Positions 7,992 through 16,881 of a DNA stretch of 35,541 bases are shown here, one piece after another. Position 1 is the stretch's first letter. Each line of letters begins with the position of its first letter. The translations under genes were made by a program, and so were the position numbers. Origin of the DNA: a virus. Location of the stretch: positions 1 through 35,541 of IMG/VR virus record IMGVR_UViG_3300032116_000683; one strand, given 5' to 3'. Below the pieces are notes generated by a model, which searched no databases, was not told the DNA's origin, and saw only the letters and a list, made by a program, of their open reading frames with translations.

Positions 7992-9980
7992 CTAAAAAAG
8001 TGTTAATTGATATTGGTTTTGAGAACTAGTAACATTACTAATCTCTTTATAGATACGATCTATATAATACTTTTCATTTAGATCATAATCAGACCAGGGA
8101 AGATCTACATACTCGTTAAATACTTTCTGCTGCCATCTGCCTGATTCTGTTTGTATTTCTCTACCGTCCATAGTGTTACGCTTTACTATTTTGCATCCTT
8201 TATTTGATACATAGTAGCGTACTATTTTCTGTAGCTCATTGCTTATTTTCTCTGTCCCTACGATACAGGTCTCAATAAACTTCCAGTCACCCTTAGCCTT
8301 TACACCTGCACAATAATCAAATATGTTTTTATTGTCCCGTAAATAATGTTCTGGTAGTACATCATGAACGAAGTAATAATAAATAGCTTTAGGAATAATC
8401 AGGAAACTTTTGTTTTTATGAAGAGCTAGATCCGAAAATTCAAATCTACCCTTGCACTTAGTTGCGTTATAATAATAGCAATCTTTGTCTTGGGTAAATA
8501 TATAATGTGGACTTTGCGACCTCAAGTTTTCCCACTCTTCCTTGGAACATGATTTAGTTTTATGTACAGCAATGTAATTATTTACATCAGCAAGAATCAG
8601 TTTATTGTACTGGTCATGCTCTAGACTTAGCTTCGTTAGTTTCTCCCATTCTGCACAGATTTCTAGATACTTGTCTTTGTAATGTGCTGGTATCATCATC
8701 TCAAGACCATCTGTATTCTGCATAATAGGAATTGATCCGGGAATTCCAGTGCTAAGCATTTCATATAACATGGTCAAACAAAGCTGGCCATTTACAGTAA
8801 TACGCATAGTAAACTCAGGATCATACAAAAAGCTATTCTCGTCATTGCTAAGACCATAGGTACTATTCAGAATGATCTTATAAACATAATTTCTAGGATC
8901 TTTCTTCGGTATCTTTTTCCTTTCCTCAAAGAACCATTGGTACTGCTCACAAAATTCTTCCTTAGGTAGATGTGCTGGAGACCATTTATTCATGATGGCT
9001 AGATTAGGATAGAAACTAGTAACGTCTGACGTCATTATAATCATCCCATCTTTAGCCTCATAGATACCTGGAGATGTTGCACCATGAACACCGCCAAGAC
9101 CAAAGTCAGTTTTAACACCCTTATGTGTAATAGAATATTTAAATCCACCCTTTGTATTTCTTGTATCAAGAACTATGGATTTAAACTTATCTAGCACACT
9201 CTTAAATTCAGGATGTTTAAACTTAATGTATGGCAGTATGATATCACCTATCCGTATTGTTTCTCTTCTTGTCCTAAGTTGATTCAGCTCATACTTATTT
9301 ATACCAGTCTTCTTACTCAAGAAGTGCATAAATAAAAGCTTAGAAATCCTAGGTTCAGAAGCACTAAACATATCAATATCATATTCCTTTGTCAGTGCTT
9401 TCCGTAAAGCTATCTGACTCTTGCTAAGCTGATATATCTTAGTAGTGGACTTAACGTCATTAATACAATACTGAATAATAGTATCTAGCTGTTCTTGTTT
9501 TGTTATAGACGTTGTATGATGAATTGGCATCTCTTGAATGTTATACCAATCCATGCTATACTGTATCCACTTTAAACTAGATTTCTTTGCAGGATTATCC
9601 CAGTGATTCAACTTATATAGATCAATGGTATTAATTACATTGTTCTTCCAAGTCGGCTTAAAATCTTGTTCAGTGATTATCCTCTGTGCCTCTTCATATA
9701 TTTCAGCAGCTATATGTTCACCGTTCATGGTATCATAAATACCAATACCAAAACGGTTCATTATAAATGAAGTAATCTGATTATCGAATCCAATACCATT
9801 AAAGCTGATATGGAACTCGTCATCAAGTACATTATCTACAAGGAATAGATATAGCTTCTGTATATCATTACGAAGCCTAGATACAACGAATACCCTTAAA
9901 TCTTCAGGATCTTTATAGTGCTGAGCACATAAAACAGTACAATCTACTAATGTCTCATAGTCTATAATCCAATGATTCAT
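7992..9980 (-). CDS. Family B DNA polymerase with 3'-5' exonuclease domain
   Basis: The exonuclease domain is complete: ExoI DYE (7-9), ExoII with N61 and F65-D66 (NGIGFD), ExoIII YCIND (171-175). The polymerase domain has motif A SDVTSFYPN (318-326), motif B with KKIPKK and KIILNSTYG (355-376), and motif C QNTDG (421-425). A GGVHG element (296-300) precedes motif A. In motif C the usual DTD is NTD: the catalytic second Asp is kept and only the first, non-essential one is changed. At 662 aa it is a compact member of the family. I could not decide whether it is protein-primed, but a toprim primase, a DnaB-like helicase and an SSB-like protein in the same block favour primase-initiated replication. 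Confidence 0.95.
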   Translation of the reverse strand: MNHWIIDYETLVDCTVLCAQHYKDPEDLRVFVVSRLRNDIQKLYLFLVDNVLDDEFHISFNGIGFDNQITSFIMNRFGIGIYDTMNGEHIAAEIYEEAQRIITEQDFKPTWKNNVINTIDLYKLNHWDNPAKKSSLKWIQYSMDWYNIQEMPIHHTTSITKQEQLDTIIQYCINDVKSTTKIYQLSKSQIALRKALTKEYDIDMFSASEPRISKLLFMHFLSKKTGINKYELNQLRTRRETIRIGDIILPYIKFKHPEFKSVLDKFKSIVLDTRNTKGGFKYSITHKGVKTDFGLGGVHGATSPGIYEAKDGMIIMTSDVTSFYPNLAIMNKWSPAHLPKEEFCEQYQWFFEERKKIPKKDPRNYVYKIILNSTYGLSNDENSFLYDPEFTMRITVNGQLCLTMLYEMLSTGIPGSIPIMQNTDGLEMMIPAHYKDKYLEICAEWEKLTKLSLEHDQYNKLILADVNNYIAVHKTKSCSKEEWENLRSQSPHYIFTQDKDCYYYNATKCKGRFEFSDLALHKNKSFLIIPKAIYYYFVHDVLPEHYLRDNKNIFDYCAGVKAKGDWKFIETCIVGTEKISNELQKIVRYYVSNKGCKIVKRNTMDGREIQTESGRWQQKVFNEYVDLPWSDYDLNEKYYIDRIYKEISNVTSSQNQYQLTLF

Positions 9981-9986
9981 TAGTTA

Positions 9987-10358
9987 TTATTCCGTTACCG
10001 CTGTTTCAAAAAACTTTTTAAAGTCATACTTGTCTGAGTTAAAAGCAAAATGATTTACAAATGCTTCAATATCAGATCTCTCTTCTAAATAATACTCTTG
10101 GTATGTTTCAAGAGTTCTTCTTTCTTCTTTAACCATTTTATCTGCAGACTTAGGATTCTTCCTAGGTTCTGGATCACCATTAGCATCTAGCTTTGTGATT
10201 AAATGGAATTGATCTTTCTTGTTCTTACCGATAACAGCCAAGACTTTTAGCTGTGAATCAAAGATACATTCTACAAATGGACAGTCTTCCGTTGCAGGAA
10301 TCATTTTAAACGTCTGGTTGTTTTTCCAACTAGACGTAAATAACATCATATTATTCAT
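9987..10358 (-). CDS. Hypothetical protein, 123 aa, upstream of the polymerase
   Basis: The N-terminal 60 residues look like a beta-rich domain (MLFTSSWKNNQTFKMIPA, then a segment with VECIFDSQLKVLAVIGKNKK). The C-terminal half is charged and helical with an acidic/aromatic end. No family was recognised. It is six bases from the polymerase start, so a role with the polymerase is a reasonable guess from context only. Confidence 0.8.
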   Translation of the reverse strand: MNNMMLFTSSWKNNQTFKMIPATEDCPFVECIFDSQLKVLAVIGKNKKDQFHLITKLDANGDPEPRKNPKSADKMVKEERRTLETYQEYYLEERSDIEAFVNHFAFNSDKYDFKKFFETAVTE

Positions 10359-10376
10359 GTTGGTTTTTTAAGGATA

Positions 10377-10928
10377 CTAGAACAAAGATATAGATTTAAC
10401 CTTTGCTTTCAAATTTTCTTTCTTTAAATCTGGCTTTGAACATAACTCGCCAACATCACGTAGGATCTTTTCACTGACATTCAGTAAGTTAGCATATTGC
10501 TCATAGTAAATTTCGGGATTTAGATAGCTGTTTATTTGATGATAATTAGACTTATTAGCCATAAAAAACTTAAGTACTTTATTCTTAGTATCAGTAGTCA
10601 TATGAGAATACCGACCGGCTAAGAATTGTTCCCAGTCATATTTATAACTAGACATATCAAAAACATACACACCCTCATCGTTTGTTGTTTCGTAGAAAGA
10701 ATGGAAAAGTTTATTGCTGGTAAGTTTATTCTTTTCAAATCTTCTAAATACATCATCGTCCCTCAAGTGATATACACATACAAACTTCATATCTTCAGGA
10801 TCATGAAGACCAGTCCAACTGATATAACTCTCAATTGGAACAGCCTCAGAACCTTTTCTAATATCCAAAAGAGGATATATAAATAATCTAGACTTTTGGA
10901 TATATTCAGTATACAGTTTAGTTACCAT
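10377..10928 (-). CDS. Hypothetical protein, 183 aa
   Basis: A charged, mixed alpha/beta protein rich in Tyr and Lys with a basic C terminus (KKENLKAKVKSISLF). No catalytic motif, membrane segment or signal peptide is visible. It lies between the PD-(D/E)XK nuclease gene (two bases upstream) and a 123-aa unknown, inside the replication block. Function unknown. Confidence 0.8.
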   Translation of the reverse strand: MVTKLYTEYIQKSRLFIYPLLDIRKGSEAVPIESYISWTGLHDPEDMKFVCVYHLRDDDVFRRFEKNKLTSNKLFHSFYETTNDEGVYVFDMSSYKYDWEQFLAGRYSHMTTDTKNKVLKFFMANKSNYHQINSYLNPEIYYEQYANLLNVSEKILRDVGELCSKPDLKKENLKAKVKSISLF

Positions 10929-10930
10929 TT

Positions 10931-11890
10931 TTATAGGGTGATTTTACCTGTTGCAAACTCATATGGTAAAGCGTAATATCTATTATTATAATGATATTTA
11001 GCTATTTCAAGTTTGTCTTTAAGTTTTTCTCTCCATAATAACATAGTATTTTTTTCAACATCAAACACATATATCTGCTGATATTTATCAATTACTAAAA
11101 AATTGAAATCAATTTCTGTTGGATCTATTTGCTTTGTGCAGGCAACTAGTTCCACATACATTGCTGCTTGCATCCAATAGTTATAGTAATCAACAGTATC
11201 TGCAAACTCACTAACAGTCTTACCAGTAGTTTTAAGGTCGCAAATTGTGACCTTAGAATCCCTTATTATAATTCTATCTACAATACCTTTAATACCAAAG
11301 GGATAATCATTAATTGTACAATTTAACGGGACCTCGCTTTCTACATGGTCACCAGACAAAGCATCCATTGCTAATTGATTATTTCTAATCATCTCAACGG
11401 ATTCTTTAGCCTTGGTGTACATATCTTCATCAATAATATCCTTACCTGATCTGTTCTTCAGGAATTCAAAATATGCAATTGCATCTTCGGTAAGGATTTT
11501 TTCCAGTCTTTGTTCATCAGTCTTCAGTCTTTGATGAAAGTTAATGTCTTTCAATATGTCAAGTATTTCGCTCTGAAAACTTGACATTGATTCATCTGCA
11601 CGTCTCTGCTCTACAGCACTTCTAAATACACGATCTATTACCTGTTTGGTTGGACCTGTAGGTACAGAACCAGAAGCAAGAATAAATTGCTTATTGAATG
11701 ATTCTGCATCAAGCAGAAGGCAATGCAATAGCCTGCCCTCTACAAGATGCGTATCTGTTCTGTCGTCCTGCTGATTTAGAATGTAATGCTTATAGAATAT
11801 AGATGGTGAATACAATAACTTATTTAATCCAGAATAACTGAAATGAAACCTGTTCTCATAAAATCTTTCTTCTGCTTGTGGATCAAACAT
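10931..11890 (-). CDS. PD-(D/E)XK nuclease (RecB/Cas4-type exonuclease)
   Basis: The order of motifs is that of RecB-like nucleases: an early EGRLLHCLLLD with H56, an acidic residue at E185, then KGIVDRIIIRD with D205, CDLKTTGK with D218 and K220, and a QAAMY box (241-245) that in this superfamily contributes the conserved Gln and Tyr. No Cys cluster for an iron-sulfur site is seen, unlike Cas4. In phages such nucleases usually resect DNA ends for recombination; the Sak4-like ATPase encoded upstream in the same block is a plausible partner. Its ATG overlaps the end of the preceding gene by eight bases. Confidence 0.9.
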   Translation of the reverse strand: MFDPQAEERFYENRFHFSYSGLNKLLYSPSIFYKHYILNQQDDRTDTHLVEGRLLHCLLLDAESFNKQFILASGSVPTGPTKQVIDRVFRSAVEQRRADESMSSFQSEILDILKDINFHQRLKTDEQRLEKILTEDAIAYFEFLKNRSGKDIIDEDMYTKAKESVEMIRNNQLAMDALSGDHVESEVPLNCTINDYPFGIKGIVDRIIIRDSKVTICDLKTTGKTVSEFADTVDYYNYWMQAAMYVELVACTKQIDPTEIDFNFLVIDKYQQIYVFDVEKNTMLLWREKLKDKLEIAKYHYNNRYYALPYEFATGKITL

Positions 11891-12971
11891 CTACTTCTTC
11901 GGGTTTAGTTATTTCCATAAAGATTTCGTATGGTATAATATCAATTGATATATTCAAAACATTATTACGTTTTGTCTCCTCAATTATACCATAGCTATTA
12001 ACTCTGTTAAGTATTTTGCTAGACAGATCCTCATAGATTTCTTTAGTCAAGCAATTCTTTTCTTTAAATAAAGCTATTGCTTCTATATTATCTAAATGCT
12101 GAAGCTTCATAATAGATTCCATGAATGTCTTATGCGCCTTAGTATTACGATGTTTATAATACACAATAACATATGACAAATCATTTATTAATTTCCAGAT
12201 ATAATAGAGAGAAGCATCAATGTTACAATTATATAACATGTTGATTGCCACGGCTTTATCATCATCTGTTCCTTTAAACATCATAACTAACGTATCATAG
12301 ATGTCCTTATCTATAGTAACTTTATCTATACCCTTGAACAAACTATCTACGCTTACTACTGGAACCTTTCTAGAGAGCATGTTATATAGAATATAAATAC
12401 CCTCATCCGTAATATAATTACTTTTACCTTCAGTAGCATACATAGTCCAGTCTTCATATCTGGTATTGATTTCTTTAGTATATGCAATAGAAGTCTGCTC
12501 ATTAAGAAGATCGGGAGTTATTCCTGCTAATGATGACATGAAGTTTATAAACTCATTTTTTATCTTAGGACCACAATGCTCATAATCAAACAGATTAATA
12601 TATGCTTGACACATCAATGCCCTAGAATCCACAGTATAGTCATACATTGAGCAATATGCGGATACATGATCATTGCCAATAAAGAAATCTGCTTTGCTGA
12701 TATCAGTAGTAATCTTCAAATCATAACGCTTACAGATTTCTTTGATGTCATCCTTCTTAAGGTTATTTTTTGGTAGGATAAATCCTTTTGCATCTTTAGG
12801 TATACTGCTTATGTCTGTATACGCCGTAAACATTTTATATATCTTACTATAAGTATCCCCATTAACAAAGTGGATATTATAATAATTACCGGGTCTGACC
12901 AATAGGCCAGACCCTTCAATAAACTTTAATCTATCTAATTGTTCTTCTGTTAATTTTATGCTTCTCTGCAT
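11883..12971 (-). CDS. Hypothetical protein, 362 aa
   Basis: Residues about 1-110 form an alpha/beta part in which KGFILPKNNLKKDDIKEICK followed by an AD-FFIGND element faintly resembles a BRCT-like fold. The rest (about 150-350) appears all-helical. No catalytic motif was found. It sits between the MoxR-type ATPase and the PD-(D/E)XK nuclease, so a role in replication or recombination, or as part of the MoxR/VWA group, is possible. The BRCT idea is weak. Confidence 0.8.
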   Translation of the reverse strand: MQRSIKLTEEQLDRLKFIEGSGLLVRPGNYYNIHFVNGDTYSKIYKMFTAYTDISSIPKDAKGFILPKNNLKKDDIKEICKRYDLKITTDISKADFFIGNDHVSAYCSMYDYTVDSRALMCQAYINLFDYEHCGPKIKNEFINFMSSLAGITPDLLNEQTSIAYTKEINTRYEDWTMYATEGKSNYITDEGIYILYNMLSRKVPVVSVDSLFKGIDKVTIDKDIYDTLVMMFKGTDDDKAVAINMLYNCNIDASLYYIWKLINDLSYVIVYYKHRNTKAHKTFMESIMKLQHLDNIEAIALFKEKNCLTKEIYEDLSSKILNRVNSYGIIEETKRNNVLNISIDIIPYEIFMEITKPEEVDV

Positions 12972-12977
12972 AGCTTA

Positions 12978-14147
12978 TTATTTTACAGCCATTTTAACAA
13001 TTTCAGGATCCATCATCAGCTTAGTAAACTTGGTTTTGTTGCCATTAATTACATTCTTGATGATGTGATATTTAATGTCATTAGTAAATACATCAGACGT
13101 TACAATATTCTTTACGCGCTCTAGAATCTTATCTGTTATTGCCTCTGTATTACTATAGTTAACAGTATAATTAATGAGGCGAGTAGCTAGAACACTTGCA
13201 ATGTCAGCACGATATCCAGGACCTGTACCGATTGTTTCATACAACTCAGACTTTACAGTATCCCAATTTTGATTCAGGAGAATCTGATTAGGAGAAATCA
13301 TCTTGTCAAGTCTATTGTTGATGAACATGGTAAACATTGTACCGAATGTATCTCCTACAGAACCTTCTGCAATAAACTGAATCATTGGAAGATTTTTCTC
13401 AAAAGAATCAAAGCTGCTAATAGAGTTAAAGAATGTAGTAATACTACGAGCATTGGTTTCTTTGTTTACCAACTCTGGATTTAGCAGTAAGAAATTGATA
13501 CAACGAGTATCTAGGTTTGCAGACTCTGCCCATTTAGCCCAGCAATCAATATCAAACTTAAGATTAGCTGTAATGAAACGAGTCTTTTGTGCAACGTCAA
13601 TAGATGTTACATTGTAATCACCATTGTCAGGATTCGTAGTCAAGATAATGTGCCAGTCTTTTGGAAGCTTCCATGAAATATATTCTTGACGGTCAATCAA
13701 ATCCATACAAGCCTGTAGGAATCTAGAATCAGCACGAGTATAGTCATCTAAGATAAGAATACCACCCTCACCTTTGCCTTGAATCCATTCTGGTGCAGCA
13801 TGAGTCATTCTCTTTTCACCTGTTGGAATATACTTGTTCTGGATATACAAAGGCAAAGTATTCTCAGGAACCCATTTAGTTACATCATCTTTCTTAATCT
13901 CAAATTCCTTCATTGGAAAACCGGTCAAGTCACCGATCTCTTCTATCTGTGCAAGATTTAACTTTACAACATGCAGACCTAGTTCTTTACCTATTTCTAG
14001 AATAGTACTTGTCTTACCGATACCTGCTTCACCCTCTACAGCAACAGCTACTGGAATCTTTCCATTCTGCTGAAGATATCTATTATTAGATACAATATGA
14101 TTAATAAAACCCTTAAGTTCTGAAGTATTTAAATTTACTTGTGCCAT
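12978..14147 (-). CDS. MoxR-type AAA+ ATPase
   Basis: Walker A is GEAGIGKT (39-46), Walker B is GGILILDDYTRAD (128-140) and sensor 1 is TTNPDNGDYNV (170-180). The DDYTRAD version of Walker B replaces the usual DE of MoxR proteins with DD, a variant that keeps metal binding but may change hydrolysis. MoxR ATPases typically work with a VWA-domain protein to remodel or insert metals into targets, and the next gene downstream upstream-partner (14149-15351) encodes exactly such a protein, one base away. The target in this phage is unknown. Confidence 0.9.
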   Translation of the reverse strand: MAQVNLNTSELKGFINHIVSNNRYLQQNGKIPVAVAVEGEAGIGKTSTILEIGKELGLHVVKLNLAQIEEIGDLTGFPMKEFEIKKDDVTKWVPENTLPLYIQNKYIPTGEKRMTHAAPEWIQGKGEGGILILDDYTRADSRFLQACMDLIDRQEYISWKLPKDWHIILTTNPDNGDYNVTSIDVAQKTRFITANLKFDIDCWAKWAESANLDTRCINFLLLNPELVNKETNARSITTFFNSISSFDSFEKNLPMIQFIAEGSVGDTFGTMFTMFINNRLDKMISPNQILLNQNWDTVKSELYETIGTGPGYRADIASVLATRLINYTVNYSNTEAITDKILERVKNIVTSDVFTNDIKYHIIKNVINGNKTKFTKLMMDPEIVKMAVK

Positions 14148-14148
14148 C

Positions 14149-15351
14149 TTAATTCAATTTAATTTGTGGTCCTTTTAATGATTTATTTATGCTACCTCTG
14201 GTTGATATAACCCAAAGCATTTTACCTTTTACATTTATGTCTGTATCACACTCACCATCAGTAAGATAGATAAGGCATGTATATTTTCCAACGTTTGCAT
14301 TATAATACTCTAGAACAGGATCAAAACTAGTACCGCCTCTGCCGTGAATAACTAGTTCTTGTCCTTTTTTATAGTCTCCAATATAACTGATAGACGTATC
14401 ACATTGAATTACTGTGATATCACTACCTGTACGATTGATATGATCTATCTCATGAAAGAATTCCTTTAATTCTTTTTCTGAAACAGAACCACTAGTATCA
14501 ATAGCTACAAGTACATGTCGTTTCTGTTTAATCTTAAGACCTGGATTTTCCTCAAACCTTTTATTGAACTTACGTCTTAGCTTTTTAGTAAAGACTTTTT
14601 GAGAACCACCGGCAAATCTTCTTAGATATCCCTTCCAATCAAATTTCGATGGTTCTTTTATATTAAGTCTTCCTAGAATATTCTTAAGTTCTCCAGGTAT
14701 AACACCTCTAGATTTCTCTATTTGGTCTTGGATCTCAGATAAGATATGTTCTGTTTGCTTTTCAATTAGTTTCTTTTCTGCATCACTGAGATTTTCAAAT
14801 TCACCCCATGATTCGTGATTAGGTATTAAGTCTCCCATTTTTGTATGGGATTCTCCAGAACCTTGATCATCAATCATTTGCTGAATTCTTTGACTAGATT
14901 CGCTATCAGGATTATTATCAAGTTCATCCTTGATAAGGTCATAATAGATATGCCAGCCAGCTTTTTCAGGAAGATTTAATTGTACAAATGGATCCGTTTT
15001 GATTGTGCATCCACCATCTGGTAAGTTAATACCATCAATGTATTGATTAATCTCTAGGTCCATTGCAATGTTAGAAAGCTTCTTGTCATAGCCAAGATTC
15101 TCAGAACAAATGTGAAAGAATGCAATATGCAACAGCTCATGCTTTAATAGTCCCAACTTATGGGGATCAGAAAGAGACCCCCAAAAGTCAGGATTAACCA
15201 CGAGCTGATAATTTATATTATTCTTAGAGACACCTGCAGTAGGTACTCTATCAGACCATATCTTATTCAAACTAATTAGAAATAAACCATAGAATGGTTC
15301 TTTCAGCATTAGTTCTTTACTGGTCTTTGCTAGTGAATCTTGATGATTCAT
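14149..15351 (-). CDS. VWA-domain protein with DUF2201-type metallopeptidase-like N-terminal domain
   Basis: The N-terminal domain has HELLH (71-75) followed by NIAMDLEINQYI (93-104), the two conserved blocks of the putative metallopeptidase domain DUF2201. The C-terminal VWA domain has a full MIDAS: DTSGSVS (284-290), GGTSFDP (338-344) and TDGECD (363-368). A low-complexity charged linker joins them. Start 15351 is preferred over the internal ATG at 15309 because the first helix of the domain (KTSKELMLKEPF) begins before 15309. It overlaps the 148-aa gene by 35 bases and is followed one base later by the MoxR ATPase, its expected partner. Confidence 0.9.
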   Translation of the reverse strand: MNHQDSLAKTSKELMLKEPFYGLFLISLNKIWSDRVPTAGVSKNNINYQLVVNPDFWGSLSDPHKLGLLKHELLHIAFFHICSENLGYDKKLSNIAMDLEINQYIDGINLPDGGCTIKTDPFVQLNLPEKAGWHIYYDLIKDELDNNPDSESSQRIQQMIDDQGSGESHTKMGDLIPNHESWGEFENLSDAEKKLIEKQTEHILSEIQDQIEKSRGVIPGELKNILGRLNIKEPSKFDWKGYLRRFAGGSQKVFTKKLRRKFNKRFEENPGLKIKQKRHVLVAIDTSGSVSEKELKEFFHEIDHINRTGSDITVIQCDTSISYIGDYKKGQELVIHGRGGTSFDPVLEYYNANVGKYTCLIYLTDGECDTDINVKGKMLWVISTRGSINKSLKGPQIKLN

Positions 15352-15763
15352 TCTTAATAGGTATTAGTTTTAGATTAAAATCACTCAGGAAACTGAATCC
15401 CCACTCCATCATGTTTCTTTTTATGGAAATAGAAAACTTATTTAGAAAATACTCTAAAGCTTCCTGCAAAACATTGTGATGTTTTATCTCGTTGTATATG
15501 GCGTTATAGGTAACTGGAGCATCAAAATCTATATGCTTGCATATCAATTTTAACTTATCCTCCATCATAGTTTCTGTAAATACAGCAGTACGAATTTCTG
15601 CACTTGATTCTTTAAATAAGATTAATAGATAAGGTAGATTTTCAGTTACATCTATATGTCTAATTGTTTCTGCAGCAACTGTCAAGTTATCCTTGTCACT
15701 TGACTGCATCATTTTAAGCATATTATCACAAATCTCTGACGTTAATTCTAATTGATTAGTCAT
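15317..15763 (-). CDS. Hypothetical helical protein, 148 aa, in the MoxR/VWA group
   Basis: Mostly short helical repeats (for example AAETIRHIDVTENLPYLLIL, then SSAEIRTAVF), giving a HEAT-repeat-like impression in the first 100 residues. The ATG overlaps the stop of the DUF6915-like gene by eight bases and its own end overlaps the VWA gene by 35 bases, so it is tightly bound to this gene set. It might be an adaptor for the ATPase/VWA pair; this is inference from position and helical build. Confidence 0.8.
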   Translation of the reverse strand: MTNQLELTSEICDNMLKMMQSSDKDNLTVAAETIRHIDVTENLPYLLILFKESSAEIRTAVFTETMMEDKLKLICKHIDFDAPVTYNAIYNEIKHHNVLQEALEYFLNKFSISIKRNMMEWGFSFLSDFNLKLIPIKNESSRFTSKDQ

Positions 15764-16097
15764 TGATATCCAGTGTTTTAAGCATCCACTTTTGTGGATT
15801 ATTCATAAATAATATCCATTCTCTTGCACTTGGTATATAACCATTGCAATCTTCTTTTACATGTTGTTCTCCAACATAACGGGTGTAAACTTTCTTACCA
15901 TCAGAATTGATGAAGGAAGCACCAAAGATTCTTTCACATTCAAATATTCCCTCACTGTGATGACGGAATAGACGATGCATACTATGACCATACCAGCCCT
16001 TAGTCTCATCAAACCAGTTATGAATGTCTGTGTAATCTTCTAGTTTACCACCCCATTTTTTGACAGAACTTTTTGCATGTTCATGGGGATGTGCCAT
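15756..16097 (-). CDS. DUF6915-like protein
   Basis: The 113-aa protein begins with HPHEHAKSSVKKWGGK and has RLFRHHSEGIFECERIFGAS, then VGEQHVKEDCNGYIPSAREW. These are the conserved blocks I associate with DUF6915: many His, GEQHV, and a late Trp helix. The clustered His/Glu residues could bind metal. Its start shares a base with the stop of the DUF6878-like gene (TGATG). Function unknown; the family name is from pattern memory. Confidence 0.8.
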   Translation of the reverse strand: MAHPHEHAKSSVKKWGGKLEDYTDIHNWFDETKGWYGHSMHRLFRHHSEGIFECERIFGASFINSDGKKVYTRYVGEQHVKEDCNGYIPSAREWILFMNNPQKWMLKTLDIND

Positions 16098-16462
16098 CAG
16101 GAATTTACGTTTAGCTTACTTAAGATATTTACAAGGTCTCCTTCTTCACTATTAGGTTCTTCTACATACTGAACACCTTCTATGTTCCAAGTCTTTTTCT
16201 TAAGATTCATATACAATGTACCACGACCACCTTCATTATTATACCAGTCATAGCCATAATTATGATTAATAATTTCTTCTCCAATCATTTTTATTATTGC
16301 CTCTGACTTATCATCGATATCAATTTCATCATTATCAGCATCAAGATATCTCCATTCATCTATATCACCACTATCTCCTGATCCAGAGAAGTCTACTTCT
16401 ACCATTTCTATTCCTTGCTCGCATATAGACAGCATAGCTGCCATGATTTCTGCTTCAGTCAT
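16097..16462 (-). CDS. DUF6878-like acidic protein
   Basis: The 121-residue protein is strongly acidic. Residues about 20-35 read VEVDFSGSGDSGDIDEW, and later there is YDWYNNEGGRGTLYMNLKKK. The FSGSGDSG box and the aromatic-NEGGRGT strand match the DUF6878 pattern. It is coupled by ATGA to the GIY-YIG gene and runs straight into the DUF6915-like gene. A partner role for the VWA/MoxR pair is an inference from neighbourhood. Confidence 0.8.
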   Translation of the reverse strand: MTEAEIMAAMLSICEQGIEMVEVDFSGSGDSGDIDEWRYLDADNDEIDIDDKSEAIIKMIGEEIINHNYGYDWYNNEGGRGTLYMNLKKKTWNIEGVQYVEEPNSEEGDLVNILSKLNVNS

Positions 16463-16881
16463 TTGTTTTGTTTGTAAAATTTACCGAGAATATTTCCGTT
16501 TAACCAAGATTCAGATTCAAGTACTCCAAACATAAATTGGTACTTTACTTCTTGGTATGATAGCTCAGACTTAGTATAACATATCTTTATGATTTCTCTT
16601 TTGATATGTACACCATCTTTATGAGCTTGTTTTAGTATCTCATTGCTACTAAAATAATTTTGATACGTACATTTCCGTACACGTTTGTACGTCTTTTTAC
16701 GTTTGTCTGTAGGCATTGCCTTCTTACTAAGCTTTGTTTTTACTTCTGCATAAAAGTTTTTCTTGCCGACGTAACTTACTGATTTACCGTCAATTATGGC
16801 TCCCATAATATAGATAAAACCAACGGCATTTTCAGGTATCATGTCTTCAGTAAACACGGTACCATTATATAACCAACTCAT
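16459..16881 (-). CDS. GIY-YIG-family nuclease (putative)
   Basis: GFIYIM (21-26) and SYVGKK (36-41) correspond to the two strands that name the GIY-YIG fold (here FIY and YVG). They are followed by the basic segment KKAMPTDKRKKTYKRVRK, a YFSSNEIL element and KREIIKICYTKSELSYQEVK carrying a catalytic-type Glu, then a late LNGN. This layout is that of the small phage GIY-YIG nucleases related to Seg-type homing enzymes. It lies between primase and the DUF6878-like gene, with ATGA overlaps on both sides, so it seems integrated in the operon rather than a free-standing insert. Substrate unknown. Confidence 0.8.
   Translation of the reverse strand: MSWLYNGTVFTEDMIPENAVGFIYIMGAIIDGKSVSYVGKKNFYAEVKTKLSKKAMPTDKRKKTYKRVRKCTYQNYFSSNEILKQAHKDGVHIKREIIKICYTKSELSYQEVKYQFMFGVLESESWLNGNILGKFYKQNK

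Noticed and set aside
16459-16881. GIY-YIG gene as a recent homing-endonuclease insertion
   Set aside because: It has ATGA overlaps with the genes on both sides and no intron or flanking gene split, so it appears to be an established operon member.
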